Shown in pieces: positions 21,740-49,776 of a DNA stretch of 64,000 nucleotides. The position numbers and the translations under genes are program-made. This DNA comes from Anadara kagoshimensis (taxonomy: Eukaryota > Mollusca > Bivalvia > Arcoida > Arcidae). The notes beneath the pieces were generated by a model. The model searched no databases, had not been told where the DNA came from, and worked only from the letters and a program-made list of their open reading frames with translations. The stretch covers positions 41,530,514 through 41,594,513 of the forward strand of contig CM037864.1 in NCBI GenBank assembly GCA_021292105.1, written 5' to 3'. Position 1 is the first letter of the stretch. Each line of letters starts with the position of its first letter.

Positions 21740-23140
21740 CCACTATTGGTCTTTTGTACAACGAAGCAAGCTTCTTGTAAGTAAATTGTTGACCCAGGGA
21801 TATTGCAGGCTTAGGTTTTTTTAAGGCCCTGAAACGTTTTTTATAGTTGTCATCACAGTAATCTTGATAAGTATTATGTCTCTGTGTCCCTGGATATATA
21901 TGATGTCCCATAGTTCCATGTACCTTTCACCCAATTTTCATTACACACGTGACAGGTGTAGCTAGATATATATAGGTGCTTACTCTTCCGGAGCACACGG
22001 TCTCACTTTCCTGATGGAAGTTCACGCGTTAACCTAACTTGGCAGTTTTAAAGTTTTTCCTTTGCTTCTGGATTGTGATTTAAAAATGGATTAGTATGTT
22101 TGTTTTTGATTTGCTTTGTTCAAGAAGTGGGAACAAGCTTTGCCATAGCGTAGATGTTTGTTAAATTAGCAATCTAGTTTCCTATTGGTACAAACTATGC
22201 ACCATTGCTTGCCTTCGTTCTCTTATGAGGCAGAATTTATACATACACGTTTCAAACTTGGAGAGAAGAATTTCGTTAAACCATTATTACTCCTGTCGTA
22301 ACCAGTCCGTGGAGCAGTATCGTATCACCAATAAGGATTGGTGATAGGGTACTGCCCCACGGACTGGTTACGACAGGAGTAATTCCGTCTACATGTACAG
22401 TTTAATTCTGCCTCATAAGAAAACGGAAGCAAGCAATGGTGCACCCATAGAAAACCCATAGAGATTATGAATTTATCAAACATCTACGCTATGGCAAAGC
22501 TTGTTCTCACTTCTTGAACAAAGCAAATCAAAAACATCTGCTAATGTGAAGAATATAAATATTAAATCCAATACGAAGGAAATGTGTTACCCGCTCACAG
22601 AAGTGTAGTTAACGCCACATGCTTCAGTTTCAGAATATTGATATATATTCGTACTACACATTTGTGACCTTTAAAAGAAGGGTTAGTGCTTCCGTCCTTG
22701 TAACAGAAGAAATTTGTTACCGAAAAGAATCTGCTTGAAAACAGCTTATGTAACCTAATAAACAAATAAAAAACAAACATACTAGTCCATGTCGGAATCA
22801 CAATCCAGAAGCAAAGGAAAAACTTTGAAACTGCCAAGTTATGTTAACACGTTAACTTCGACCAGGGAAGTGAGACCGGGTGCCGCGGAAAAGTAAGCAC
22901 TTTTATTTATCTAGCTACACCTGTCACGTGTGTAATAAAATTGGGTGGAAGGTACATGGAACTATGGGGCATCATACAAATATCCAGGGACAGAGAGACA
23001 TCAAACTTATCAACATCACTGTGATGACGACCATAAAAACGTTTCAGGGCCTTGATAAACCTAAGCCTGCAATATCCCTGGGTCAACAATTTACTTACAA
23101 GCAGCGTGCTTCGTTGTACAAAAGTCCCATAGTGGGAACA
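21740..23140. repeat. Large imperfect palindrome built from RT C-terminus and tail sequence
   Basis: Sequence from about 21740 to 22330 is repeated in inverse from about 22340 to 23130. The right arm carries an extra segment (about 22540-22790) that itself pairs with 20100-20310. The RT stretch QGYC..IKALK appears plus-strand at 21790 and minus-strand at 23070. The centre is the hairpin at 22287-22382. Confidence 0.85.
22287..22382. repeat. Perfect-looking 46-bp arm hairpin at palindrome centre
   Basis: Two 46-nt arms (TTACTCCTGTCGTAACCAGT... and its reverse complement) are separated by only AAGG. A few mismatches lie near GAGCAGTATCG/GGTACTGCCCC. Such a tight hairpin is prone to instability or assembly artefact. 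Confidence 0.85.
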
Positions 23141-23500
23141 AGCTCTACCACAGCGTATTTATTTGGAAACAAATACACAATAAGCAGAAGAAGCAGATAT
23201 ATTGCTGCATAGAAAAGTGAAATTGACAATAGAAAAAATTAAGTCATCACGTTTGTCATAAAGATTGAAATGTAGACTTTCGTGGGCTAAGGGATTTTTG
23301 TAGGTATAAGTCCAAATATGAACATAACTTAAGAGAGAAGTCGTATCATTTATTTTAAGCTCACTAGAATAGATCACATTTACATAGTCCCCAAATTTAG
23401 GATTGTCAAGAGACAGAACGTCATCTATATATCTGTATGTGGAGTTCAATGAGTTGGCGACAGTCTTCTCTCCAGATTTAACAAGGTTCTGCATAAATTC
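22907..23500 (-). pseudogene. Reverse-transcriptase fragment (YIDD box) of an undetermined retroelement
   Basis: Minus strand 23494-23159 reads STYRYIDDVLSLDNPKFGDY, then SELKINDTTS, LYDKRDD, SIVNFTFLCSNI. After a broken stretch, 23089-22907 continues QGYCRLRFIKALKRFYGRHH. YIDD is the catalytic RT box. The order YIDD - LYDKRDD - SNI - FYGRHH matches a repeat-encoded RT common in invertebrate genomes. I cannot say from the fragment whether it is Penelope-like or another class. Truncated at both ends and frame-broken. Confidence 0.75.
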
Positions 23501-23663
23501 TGTTTCATAACATTAAAGAAAGAATTCAGCAATCAATGGCACATAGTGTGTATTAATTAAGAAGCAAATACACCATAAGCAGGAGAAGCAGTATCAATTT
23601 ACGTCTTTTGGTTAAATGTTTCCGTTTTCAAAGTTTTAACTGTGATTTAAACATGGACCAGTT

Positions 23664-23998
23664 TCCTTACCTTACCTTACCTTAATTGTCTTCTCGCCAG
23701 AAAACACATGCAAGTCAGCAATGCTATCTCTCAATTTTTGTTTTTCCTTCGCTGCAGCTTTGGCTGTGTTCCAGTTAGTCCATCCAGGGGCATTTTTTTC
23801 CCTTTTTCGTTGTTCTCCTCTATGTTGACTTAGGTCTCCCCTTTTTCTTTTTCCCTCTGGTTGCCACCCTAGTGCTGTCTTGCAGTTATTTCCCTCTTTC
23901 CTTAGTATGTGTCCAAGTTCATGGACCAGTTTGGATTTGGTTATTTTTATGTTCAGTTTGCATTGGCTATTGCAAAGTATGTGCTTATTTAGTTGCAA
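23664..23998 (-). pseudogene. LINE RT C-terminal fragment with (GGTAA)n tail, minus copy
   Basis: Frame 23998-23672 contains ALGWQPEGKRKRGDL and GWTNWNTAKAAAKEKQKLRD, followed by FSGEKTIKVR and the TTACC (reverse GGTAA) tract at 23664-23684. The ALxWxPxGKRKRG pattern is typical of the C-terminal end of RTE/CR1-type non-LTR retrotransposons. The 5' part is missing. Confidence 0.7.
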
Positions 23999-24429
23999 AT
24001 ATCTTTTGTCTATTCAAAAATCACAATTGCTTATTGAATAAAATTATTTAGCTATTTTTAAGACAGGGAAAACAAGTTTTTAAACTTGCTAAACAAACTG
24101 GAATACTGTCAATTTTTTCCTTAAACATTGTTATACACTGTATAAAGAAAGAAGTGCTTAAAAAAGAAAGTTTGTAGCTGAAAGGCATGTATTATGCAAA
24201 CAGCCAATGGCTTTGTTTTCTTTTTTTTCATGTTCTTGTTTGTTATTGCCAAATACTTGTATGTGGAGAAATGCTGTACATAAGCCCAAGGCAAGAAAAT
24301 CTCTTGCTGTAAGGCAGTCAGTTCATAATTGGTGGAAGAAACCAATGTTCAGAAAAAACACTGACCTTCCAAAAGCAAACTGATAACACCTTTCCCACTT
24401 ACATGTGTCGACTAGCTAGTTAGTCAAAA

Positions 24430-24580
24430 GGTACGTGCCCTTCCAGAGAACATGGTCTTACTTTCATGGTGGAAGTTCACATGTTTCAGATTATTTTCTA
24501 GTTTTCAATGAATTTTTTTTTTACTTTGCTTTTGGGATTGTGATTTGAACATGGATCAGTATGTTAGCCGTTGATCACAC
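24430..24580 (+). repeat. Retroelement tail repeat, right-most copy
   Basis: Begins GTGCCCTTCCAGAGAACATGG, less its last base in other copies, and continues to TTTGCTTTTGGGATTGTGATT-like sequence. I see no further copy of this family to the right of about 24.6 kb. Confidence 0.6.
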
Positions 24581-24754
24581 TAAGATCTGTTAGAATGGAT
24601 TGGAACCTAAGCAGTGATAAAACTTGTTAGAAAGAGCTTTACATTCTCTATCTTATCAACACAAACACCAGAAAGTAGTGTGTAAGCTGGAAATGGCAAC
24701 AATAAATAATAGAGACAGGACATGGTTCAATTGTTTCCTTATTTCACCAAGATA

Positions 24755-25095
24755 GTTGAGTTGAGTAATGGTGTTTAATGTCCTGGTCAAGGATATTCCA
24801 CTTATATCTAGACTTCCCCAGCTATAAGTGAAGGTGCAAAAATTTTGCCTGTATATTGTGCTGATGGTATTATAAAACAGAGTTCTTTATTGTGCCATGC
24901 CTACCGTCACATGGGACCTCATTTATTTTATGTTTCCATCCGAAAAAAATGTGACTTTCATTTCATAATGCCGAGTGCTTGGCAGAAAACAGTTATTACC
25001 AACTTTCAAGTCTTGGGTGAGACTCCGTCAGATTTCAAACCCACGACCTCCCACTTATGGAGTGTGCACTCTACCAACTGAGCTACCACAGTGTT
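24755..25095 (-). mobile_element. tRNA-derived SINE, near full length
   Basis: The reverse strand starts with a tRNA-like head: A box TGGTAGCTCAGTTGGTAGAG and B box GTGGGTTTGAAATC. A conserved ~200 bp body follows, ending in the tail word CATTAAACACCATTACTC. The same body recurs at least nine times in the window. Pol III-type promoter boxes are visible; no coding capacity. Confidence 0.8.
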
Positions 25096-25189
25096 TTATT
25101 CACCAATTCAAGCGAGCAGTTCAAATATTTTGGGTATATGTGTATGTTTTTCAAATTTAACATATATCATTAAAGACTATACTTTTATA

Positions 25190-26389
25190 CAAAGAAAAAT
25201 GTTTATTTCTTTGTAAAATATCAGTAATTAAAATTTACGATGTTACACAATAATTAAACAATGTCAATCTATACATAATGTACATCTCTCAAACACACAA
25301 ATTTCTCACCAAAACAAACCTTATTTGCTTATTTACAACATACATACAAACACATTCTCTCTCTTTCTCTCTCACACACACACACATTCACTCTCATTTC
25401 ATATAACACATTTTATAATATACTTTAAAACACATTCTAACATAGACTGGCAACATGATGATTACAATAAATAGAAAAATACTGATAATATGATACGAGA
25501 ACCATTATAAATAAAGTATTTGATGATTTCTCCCCCCCCCCCATATCTGTCAGATAAATTTAAATTCTAATTTTACTGAAGACTGTATACATGTAATTAG
25601 AATATAATAAGCATAAACATCCGGACCTCAATAATGCCACTGAACAAGTACACTTTTCCACTGAAAGAATTTTGGAGGATAGAATGACCAGTTAAGAGAC
25701 TGAATGAGTGGAAATTTCTTGTCATATGTATAAAATGACCAAAGAAATTGCTGAAAGCACCATACTGCTTCTAAAAGAATATGTTGTTCCGTTTAGATGA
25801 TGTAGTCAGAATATTACCTTTTACTACTATAAATCTATTCTTTTGATGAAAGAATAAAATCTATCAAATTATCCTAAACGGAAAATCATTTCAAAATCAA
25901 TTTCACTCGATGGGTTTCATTGGTTTACCATTTGATGTTTTATTTAAAAGATTTTAAATTTAATTTTAACAAAACCATACAGGATCCAAACCTGCATCAC
26001 ATGGGCATTGTTACCTGTGTTGCCAGAGGCAACAGCAGATCTAGAGATCACTCTGTAAGTCATTTAATCTGTCGACAAAATAAGAGGCGCACATCACTAA
26101 AATGTGCAAAATGCCTTGGTTAATTACATTTAATTTGGGAAAACTTCACAAAGGTTACAGGTTCCACAAACTATACACCATTCAGATGGGATGGATGAAA
26201 ATGGTTAGAGTCAAGCCTCTGGTGATGGAGGTTAAAATATGATTATTTATCCAATGAAAATAAATTTTTGACAACTTGTGATACATGAGTGAAGCCCATT
26301 TAAAACTTATGTTATATGTATTACATACATAGTATTAAATTCTAACAGTCACAATGTCAATATAAAACACAGACAAACATGAAATCCCG
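25190..26389 (-). other. GID8: Probable GID8 3' untranslated region
   Basis: Low-complexity AT-rich sequence follows the GID8 stop on the minus strand. Reverse-strand AATAAA hexamers occur at 25939-25944 and 25202-25207, giving a 3' UTR of roughly 0.45 or 1.2 kb. The stretch also holds a CT/CA microsatellite (25366-25386) and an 11-base C run (25532-25542). The end is not determined. Confidence 0.35.
25366..25386. repeat. CT/CA microsatellite
   Basis: An interrupted CT run passes directly into a CA run. Confidence 0.9.
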
Positions 26390-29300
26390 TTATTTATTCT
26401 CCTCTAATGTTCCTCTCGCAAGGTCTGTCATCTTTGGATATTTAACTTTTTTCTTATCGAGTTCTTCTTGAGACCATAGTAAATGTCTTAATAAATTAGC
26501 TAACTTTGGGTTTGCATCAACTTCTAAAATTGCTGCATTTAATTCACTAGCCACCTGAAATATAAAAGAAAACATTTTACTTTCAAATAAAACATTAAGT
26601 TTCATAACTTCACGCTAATCCAACTATCAGTATATTTAAGAAATAATCAACATTTACCTGTGGTACATCGTTGATTAATACATGGGCAGAGTTCACATGC
26701 ATGTTAACAACATAAGATAAGCAAGGGAGTACATCATTAAAATGGAACAGCGAAGGGTATATCATTTGTTATAACACTGCTGGATCTCTTCACATTTCAT
26801 ATGAAGGAAAACGCAGGTCATATTAGAATATACCCTTTTATTTAGGTTTTACAGTGCTTCTTGTCACCTAGGTTCAAATCACACTCTGACAGGCCCTAGT
26901 GTGAGAAAGTTTGTCAGTTCCCTTGTCAAAGGTTGGTTTTTTTTTTGGACATCTTGGTTTTCTTCACTATCCAAGAACTGACTGTCCAAAAAACTGTGAA
27001 ATACTTTTGACTGGTGTATAAAACATCATAACTCTGCCTTTCATTAAGTTGAGGGTTCTCAAAGGAAAACAATTGAAAAGTATAACAGTTACCTCCCCTT
27101 CAACCAGAGTAAGGCATATGCCAAAAACCCCCATATACTAGTATAACATAAAATAGACGTTTCGCCGACCACGCCCACAATGTTCCGACACTGGCCGCCA
27201 TCACGGAACCAAAGCAGCAAAGTCATGGCAACTAATGACGTACTAGTGTCAGTGACATCATTAAATGGCGCTATTCAGGCCGAGTTTTCATTCTTTTTGT
27301 GTGTAAATCAAGCATCCGGCCATTTTGACGGAACATTGTGGTCGTAGCCGGCAATACGTCAATTGTGTACATTAAATTTGTTAACAATGACCTTGTTGTT
27401 TGATTTATTAACTCTTAACATAAACAGGGATCTTCTTTTCAAGAATATAGATCATCTGTAGTCAAGTAGACTAAAGAGTGGACTTATTGAGGACAACATC
27501 TATAAATGCCTGTGGTAAATCCTAGTGCAAAAAAGTTGTTAGTTCTCAGACTACTTAAACTCCTCCACCATTCGAAAACTTACACCTTCATATATTTACA
27601 GTCACAGAAAGTGACCTTGACCTTCTTACTCTGAAAGTAGTTATGAATTAATTGTGTCTGCATGATTTACACTATATTTCTTTTGAAACAAATTTACTCA
27701 CATGTATCTCAATCAACTATTTCACATATACTGATTTTGAAAATTTATTTTGTAACACACAAACACTACATGTATATCACATTTAATTACCGTTATTCCA
27801 CAAATACTATCTCAATAAACTAAATGAAATTATAGAAAACAAAGAAAATTGGAATTTGGTATTTTAAAACATGTCAAGATAAAATATCCTTGTGGCATTA
27901 TAAAGATATCTTTATTCATGTTACCTTTTGTCTTTGAGATGGATGTAAAAGTTCTCCAAATGGAGATTGCTCTGGATTGTCAAAAGCTAATAAAGCCAGT
28001 GTACGTTCCAGTTCTGACAATATTTCGGATTTTCCTCTCCTCTCTCGGCTAGGTGTGTTGTGCATACTCTAAAGCTTCTTCAACATTCTTTTCTCTGATT
28101 ATCAATCAACTGTTGTTGCTGAAATGTAATTAGATTTTAAATGAATAATAATAACAGTAACAAATCTATTAATTGCCAGCATTTGTTCATTTAGATGTTG
28201 GTATCAATTAAGGTAAAGCAATTAACAGAGAAAGGCTGATATATAAAATAACACTTATATACCTTAAACCAAACAAATTTAATTTGGACATTAAACACTA
28301 TTATGCCACTTCACTTTTATGATGTCATAAGATTGTAACTGTGTAACTACTCATTATGTCTTACCAAGAAATAATAACCAAAGATAAAGATTGGAATAAT
28401 CTATCAACAAATTTCATAAAACCCTCAGCACAGTGGCATTGAAAACATACAGTGCAATAAGTCCATTTTTAAATATCTGATTTTATAAAATTTGGCACAT
28501 CAGGATTTTATTTTTACTACTTCTTCAAGTGTTTCTGTCTTGTCAGTTATTAAGTAAAAACTAAAGGATGTGCTCAAGAAAAATTTAACTACTTTCATTT
28601 TCATTACTAATCTTTACAATTCTGTTTATCTTTCAAGATTATGTGGAATTTTAGTGACTTACAATAAAAAGCACTTTTTCAATGTAACAGACTAGATAAA
28701 CATCTCCAATAAAGCTGTAGGTGATAAGCTTTTTGGAAAAAATACAGGAATTCAAAATATAGGCTATTCCAGCACCCCAAGACATGTTACTTTTCAGTCA
28801 CATCTGTAATACTGGTATGTGTATATTTGTATTGCCACTGTGGTAGCTCAGTTGCAAGAGTTCTCACTCTGTTAGTGGAAGGTTGTGGGTTCAATCCCCA
28901 GCTAGGTCTGATCAAAGACTTGAAAGTGGGTATTACAGTTCTTTTCCCAAGCACTCTGCATTACGAAATTATTCTTTTAGATGGGAACTTTAAATAAACA
29001 AGGTCCCCTGTCAGACATTTATAAATTTAAGGTATCATTTTGAAGATAACTTAAGCTTATTATACCTCTATTCTAATTTTCACAAAAATTTTTGATTTGT
29101 AATATAAAATATGGCCAAAAAATGCCAGATTTATGTCCAGGGAAATCTTAGTTAAAGAATGATTGTGAAACTGGAGACAGGTTGATCACAACTTTTCCAA
29201 AGATTTACTTGTTTTGAATACCAGTACTGGCATTTAATAATAAACATAAAATTTTATTTTATTTTAAAACTCATCCCTCATACCTGTAGATGGAAATATA

Positions 29301-30431
29301 AGTATCTGTCATTATCCAAAAGTTCTGGATGTAAATTATTGACTAGTGATATTGCTTCTTGTATTCTACCATTCTGAATTGCATCCCGTATTTTGATGCG
29401 TTCATCCAATTCATCTAAATCAATAGATGGGTGTATTCCTGACTCAACTCTAAACTTCTCAGCAGCCTCCTTGAAACCCTCTGAAAATACAACACAGTAT
29501 TTAATTTAATGGATTTGTTGATGTGCATCATGAACTTTCCTGCTGGTCAAGATAAAAATGCTAGGAAAAAACACCACAAAAACAAAAACAAACCATGAAA
29601 TAATAATTGGGTTCCACCGTTAATACAGAAAGGCTTTTTATTGAATTCTGAGGTATTGTATGCTTTGAATTCATATTCATTTCTAACACAGCTAAATATT
29701 AATAGTACATATACTTTATGACGATTTTTATCTTTTCTTGGGAGCATTCTTGTTCATCTAGCACAATTCTATTTGAGTTCTTAATTTAAAATTTATTTTT
29801 CAAAACCATAAAACACTGAATTTTTATAAACTTTCTTAAAAATCTTTTAAAACTTGCTATTTGACTTGTATGTTTATTTGTATAAAAAAAATATAGAATT
29901 ACGGTTTTTGAATTATGTCATGAAATATGTATATTATTTAATCCCTGTTTATTTTTCTATTCTCTTAGTTTGCTAGACAAAACTATGACAAGTATGAAAG
30001 ATGAAATGAAAAGTATCTAGAAATACTTAGGCCAAAAAAGGAAACATATGTTTCCACAAGTGTTCTTAGGAAAATTAGAGTTGGTAGGTGGGCCATTTTC
30101 AATTCTTTTTTTACATAAAACTTAATTACTTATGTGGCAAAGGTGCCAACTTTAACAGTGATGGTCCAAATATTGTCAAAAAAACTTTAGAGTACTCAGT
30201 AGGCATGAAAATTTTGGGTTGGTCGGGTTAGCAGAAACATGCTTATTTTAAGGCCTCAGGAGATGATAAAGGATAAAGACAGTACCTGTTACAAGATAAT
30301 TCATGACCAGTTGGTTCATATCTGCTCTCCGTACATGAATGCCGTGCAACCTATCCATCCATTCTTCCTGAGATATCTCCTCTGGTTTTTCTACATTTCC
30401 TGAACCGAAGTTCATCTTAAATGACATAAGA
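26390..30431 (-). CDS. GID8: GID8/TWA1, CTLH (GID) E3 ligase subunit, one exon frame-broken
   Basis: Four coding exons on the minus strand: 30286-30431 (ATG at 30427-30425), 29284-29480, 27925-28118 and 26390-26554 (TAA at 26392-26390). The protein opens [20 protein letters not shown] LisH motif follows (about residues 30-62, [17 protein letters not shown]), then CTLH (about 68-125) and a C-terminal CRA region ending [21 protein letters not shown] without its last residue shown here to vary in GID8 proteins. Expected length is about 233 residues, against 228 in human. GID8 is a scaffold subunit of the CTLH/GID ubiquitin ligase in nucleus and cytoplasm. All splice junctions are canonical. The third coding exon is 194 nt where homology predicts 198 and needs three frame changes, so the window as given does not encode an intact protein. 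It is head to head with ARHGAP39 and convergent with RASEF. Confidence 0.93.
26860..27010 (+). mobile_element. SINE body fragment
   Basis: Contains the B-box-like AGGTTCAAATC and the family words CCTAGTGTGAG, AAGTTTGTCAGT and CAAGAACTGAC. The A-box end is missing. Located in a GID8 intron. Confidence 0.6.
27925..28118 (-). other. GID8: GID8 third coding exon with three frameshifting gaps
   Basis: Reading on the minus strand, the exon opens as QQQLI, moves to a second frame for [12 protein letters not shown], then to a third for LAERGEE, and to a fourth segment for [16 protein letters not shown] through QRQK. Homology to GID8 places a 2-nt loss near 28103, a 1-nt loss near 28052-28057 and a 1-nt loss near 28027, a net loss of 4 nt from the expected 66 codons. 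Frame 1 meets TGA after 12 codons. Both splice sites are canonical, and every matched residue outside the gaps is conserved. That pattern fits local consensus errors or very recent damage better than an old pseudogene. Confidence 0.85.
28845..29010 (+). mobile_element. tRNA-derived SINE, 5' half
   Basis: A box TGGTAGCTCAGTTGCAAGAG, B box GTGGGTTCAATCC, then the family body GTCTGATCAAAGACTTGAAA. Inserted in the GID8 intron between coding exons 2 and 3. Not a tRNA gene: there is no closing acceptor stem. Confidence 0.8.
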
Positions 30432-30979
30432 CTACAACAAAAAATATTTATAAATTAATTTGACAACAAATAATTTTATGAACATTTTGAATTCTTTTAA
30501 GGATTTTGCTTTAGAAAAAGGTGTTAACACTTTGGTTATACATGTACCAGAGTCTTTGAAATAACAAAATTGGAAAATAGCCTATCAAAAATCTGGTAAC
30601 ATTGTTTGGGAATTGAATCAAATGGTAGGAAGCACACATCACCATAATTGAGATTAATCATTTCTCTGCTATAAACAAAACATAGATTCTTATGACAGAA
30701 ATACACATTCATAAATGTGGTTATGAACTATTTTTAACAAAAAAAAACATGAAGCAGCCAAACCATGACTCAAATCCTGGACCGTCTCAATACTTGCAGG
30801 ATGCTCTTCTAAATGGGCTACCGGACCACCTTATGAGCATCATTCCTCCTGTCTTTCTTTTCAATTAGACTACCTTCAATCAAGACCATTAGGTTCCATT
30901 CTGGTACCAACCTACTGGTCCACCAATTCCCAGGGTTGAACAAACCACCAAAAGTAACAGAAAATGGAAAAATGCAACA

Positions 30980-31045
30980 GCCAATCTGTGACTTGAACCC
31001 TGGACCTTCTTAAACTAGCTCTACCAACTGAACTGCCTGGTCAAC
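30980..31045 (-). mobile_element. tRNA-like SINE head
   Basis: The reverse strand reads AGTTGGTAGAGCTAG (A box) and CCAGGGTTCAAGTC (B box). The body is diverged. Upstream of GID8 coding exon 1, in its presumed 5' UTR intron. Confidence 0.55.
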
Positions 31046-31049
31046 TATC

Positions 31050-32099
31050 AAGCTTGGCCTGCTTATGATTGATTTTGACAAAACTGGAATGGCCTAAACT
31101 GATGCAATAAACTTTTCACTATATTACTTTATAAATTCAATTAAGGCCACCCCAGTAATGCCAATATCAATCTGTCTTTAAATTGCACTAACTTATGTAA
31201 ATAGGCAATTCTTCAGAACTCATTCCATCAAATAAAAAACACAGACATTTTGTCAAAATATGTGAGGGTCATGAGCCCAGAATCCCAGCTTGGCCACTAC
31301 ATTTTTATCTTTTACATTACATTTAGATGTTCTCTGACCTGGAAGATTTGTTGCCCAACAAATTGGTCACATGGTGGAACCTGATTATATCTAGAGAATG
31401 TAGCAGACAGTGCTCAATGGATGGCCAAGTAGTTAAATTTATAGAGCATGCTATTAGTAGTGGGAGCATCCTGTGTTTGAGTTTCTGTTTTGTTGCTGCA
31501 TTTTTCCTTTTCCTGTTCAATTTGGGGCTCATCCAACCCTGGGAAGTGGCCAAACAACTGGCTGTTCACAGGGTGGAACTTTCTGGGTTTTTTTATTCAA
31601 GGTAGCTGAATCGAAAAGGGAGAAATGTGAAGGTACCAGTTCAATAAGTGTCTTAGTAGCAGAATGGGTAGATCAACCACTAGTACAAAATATATTGGGA
31701 AAGTCCATGCTTGGCCGCTGCATTTTTTTCTTTTCCTGTTACAAACATATTCAAACATCTAGTCAAATATGATTAAATTCTCTCCATAGTTGGAATCTAA
31801 CACAGATCAAGTATACATCATGACTTAACTGACATGATATATTCTTGCCATGTATTGATTTATAACATCTGATCTAAATGATTTACTTTTTGTCTTCTTG
31901 TCACCAAAGTTTTTTGGAGTGAAATTAGACTCAAGTTTATGAATGCTTAAGTACAAAAAATCTTATTATACCTCATCAGAATATTTGGTTGTGGTACTGT
32001 TATCACATATAAATAATTTCAGTAATTAATCTGAGTTAGATCTGGTAAATATCTGTAGTTTCTTCAGCATCAACTTTCACATGTTTTGTTTTCTTTCAA
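31050..32099. other. GID8 upstream intron or flank, weak SINE-like remnants only
   Basis: Two partly similar segments (31418-31520 and 31660-31745, sharing GCTGCATTTTTxCTTTTCCTGTT) look like decayed SINE-related repeats. The overlapping frames at 31323-31772 come from these and are not called genes. Confidence 0.35.
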
Positions 32100-32409
32100 C
32101 AGGAAGTGCATAGCACAAAACCGGAAGCGATTCTTACAAAAGATAAATATTTAGAAAGCACAAATTCAAACAATATTTTTAAGTCTTATCAAGAAAATAC
32201 TTTATTTATTGTCATTTTACAACAATGATGGTTAAGTAAAATCAAATTAAATTTATTCGGCAATTTCCGATTTGCTTCGTGACAACGCCTCGAGAAAACA
32301 AGATGGATGCCTAGCCGTCATGCAAATTAGATTGGGATTGTTAAAATGTAAATTAAGGCGTTTATTGCCATTCCTTGGCTAAGGATTTTCCTTTTCATAA
32401 AAGGATAAC
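32100..32409. promoter_or_regulatory. Candidate bidirectional promoter between GID8 and ARHGAP39
   Basis: This lies between the first coding exon of GID8 (minus, starting 30431, with an acceptor in front implying an upstream 5' UTR exon) and the ARHGAP39 start codon at 32410. Local motifs are ACCGGAAGCG (ETS-type) at about 32119-32129, the octamer ATGCAAAT at 32320-32327, and ATTGG (inverted CCAAT box) at 32331-32335. No TATA box is obvious. The GID8 5' UTR exon itself could not be fixed. Promoter function is inferred from position and motifs. Confidence 0.4.
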
Positions 32410-49121
<16,712 letters not shown>

Positions 49122-49617
49122 TAAGTACCTCATTTTATTTACTATGGTTACCAGAAGGTTATGTAATACAGCTACATGTTTTTGTATGTCTCAAACTCTT
49201 GATTTGAGACATAAGAGTGGTGTTACTTTTTCGGTGTCAGAGTACCCCATTTTATTTACCATGGTAACTATAGGGTGTATGTGTTACAGCTACGTTTTTA
49301 TATGTCTCAAACTTTTGATTAGTGACATAATAAAGCTGTTACTTTTTCGTTGTCATGGTTTTTGCCATTATTGTGATTTAACTCTAACCCATTGTGCCTT
49401 GCGGTCAAAAAAAATGTTTTAAAAATGTGTTTTAATATCATCAAAACTTTTCTGCAAAATTGCTTATGATTAGAATACTTTTCATCTACAACTGAATTGA
49501 ATTAGTAAATATAAACTATGTCCTGTCCCAAGAATCGGCTTCAACACTGCAAAAGAATTCTGATATCTCTTGTTAGCATGCTAGAATAATAGCCTCAACA
49601 ACTTGATCAGTGTTCAG

Positions 49618-49776
49618 TCTTAGATTGTTCAGAAGGAGCTATTTTCAAAAATTTGTCTCTTAAACACCATAACATTTTTTGTATTTATGAAATTTTTAAT
49701 ATGGCCAACTAAGGCCTTAACAATGGGGTTGTTTGGCAAAATAAGAGATAAATGGCTCCTTCTAGAATGGACACTG
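49618..49776. mobile_element. MITE, CAGTGTTCATTC family, copy 4
   Basis: CAGTGTTCAGTCTTAGATTG to TCTAGAATGGACACTG, with the shared interior TAAGGCCTTAACAATGGGG. Confidence 0.6.

Noticed and set aside
28845-28915. Possible functional tRNA gene
   Set aside because: A and B boxes are present, but there is no acceptor-stem closure and a SINE body follows directly.
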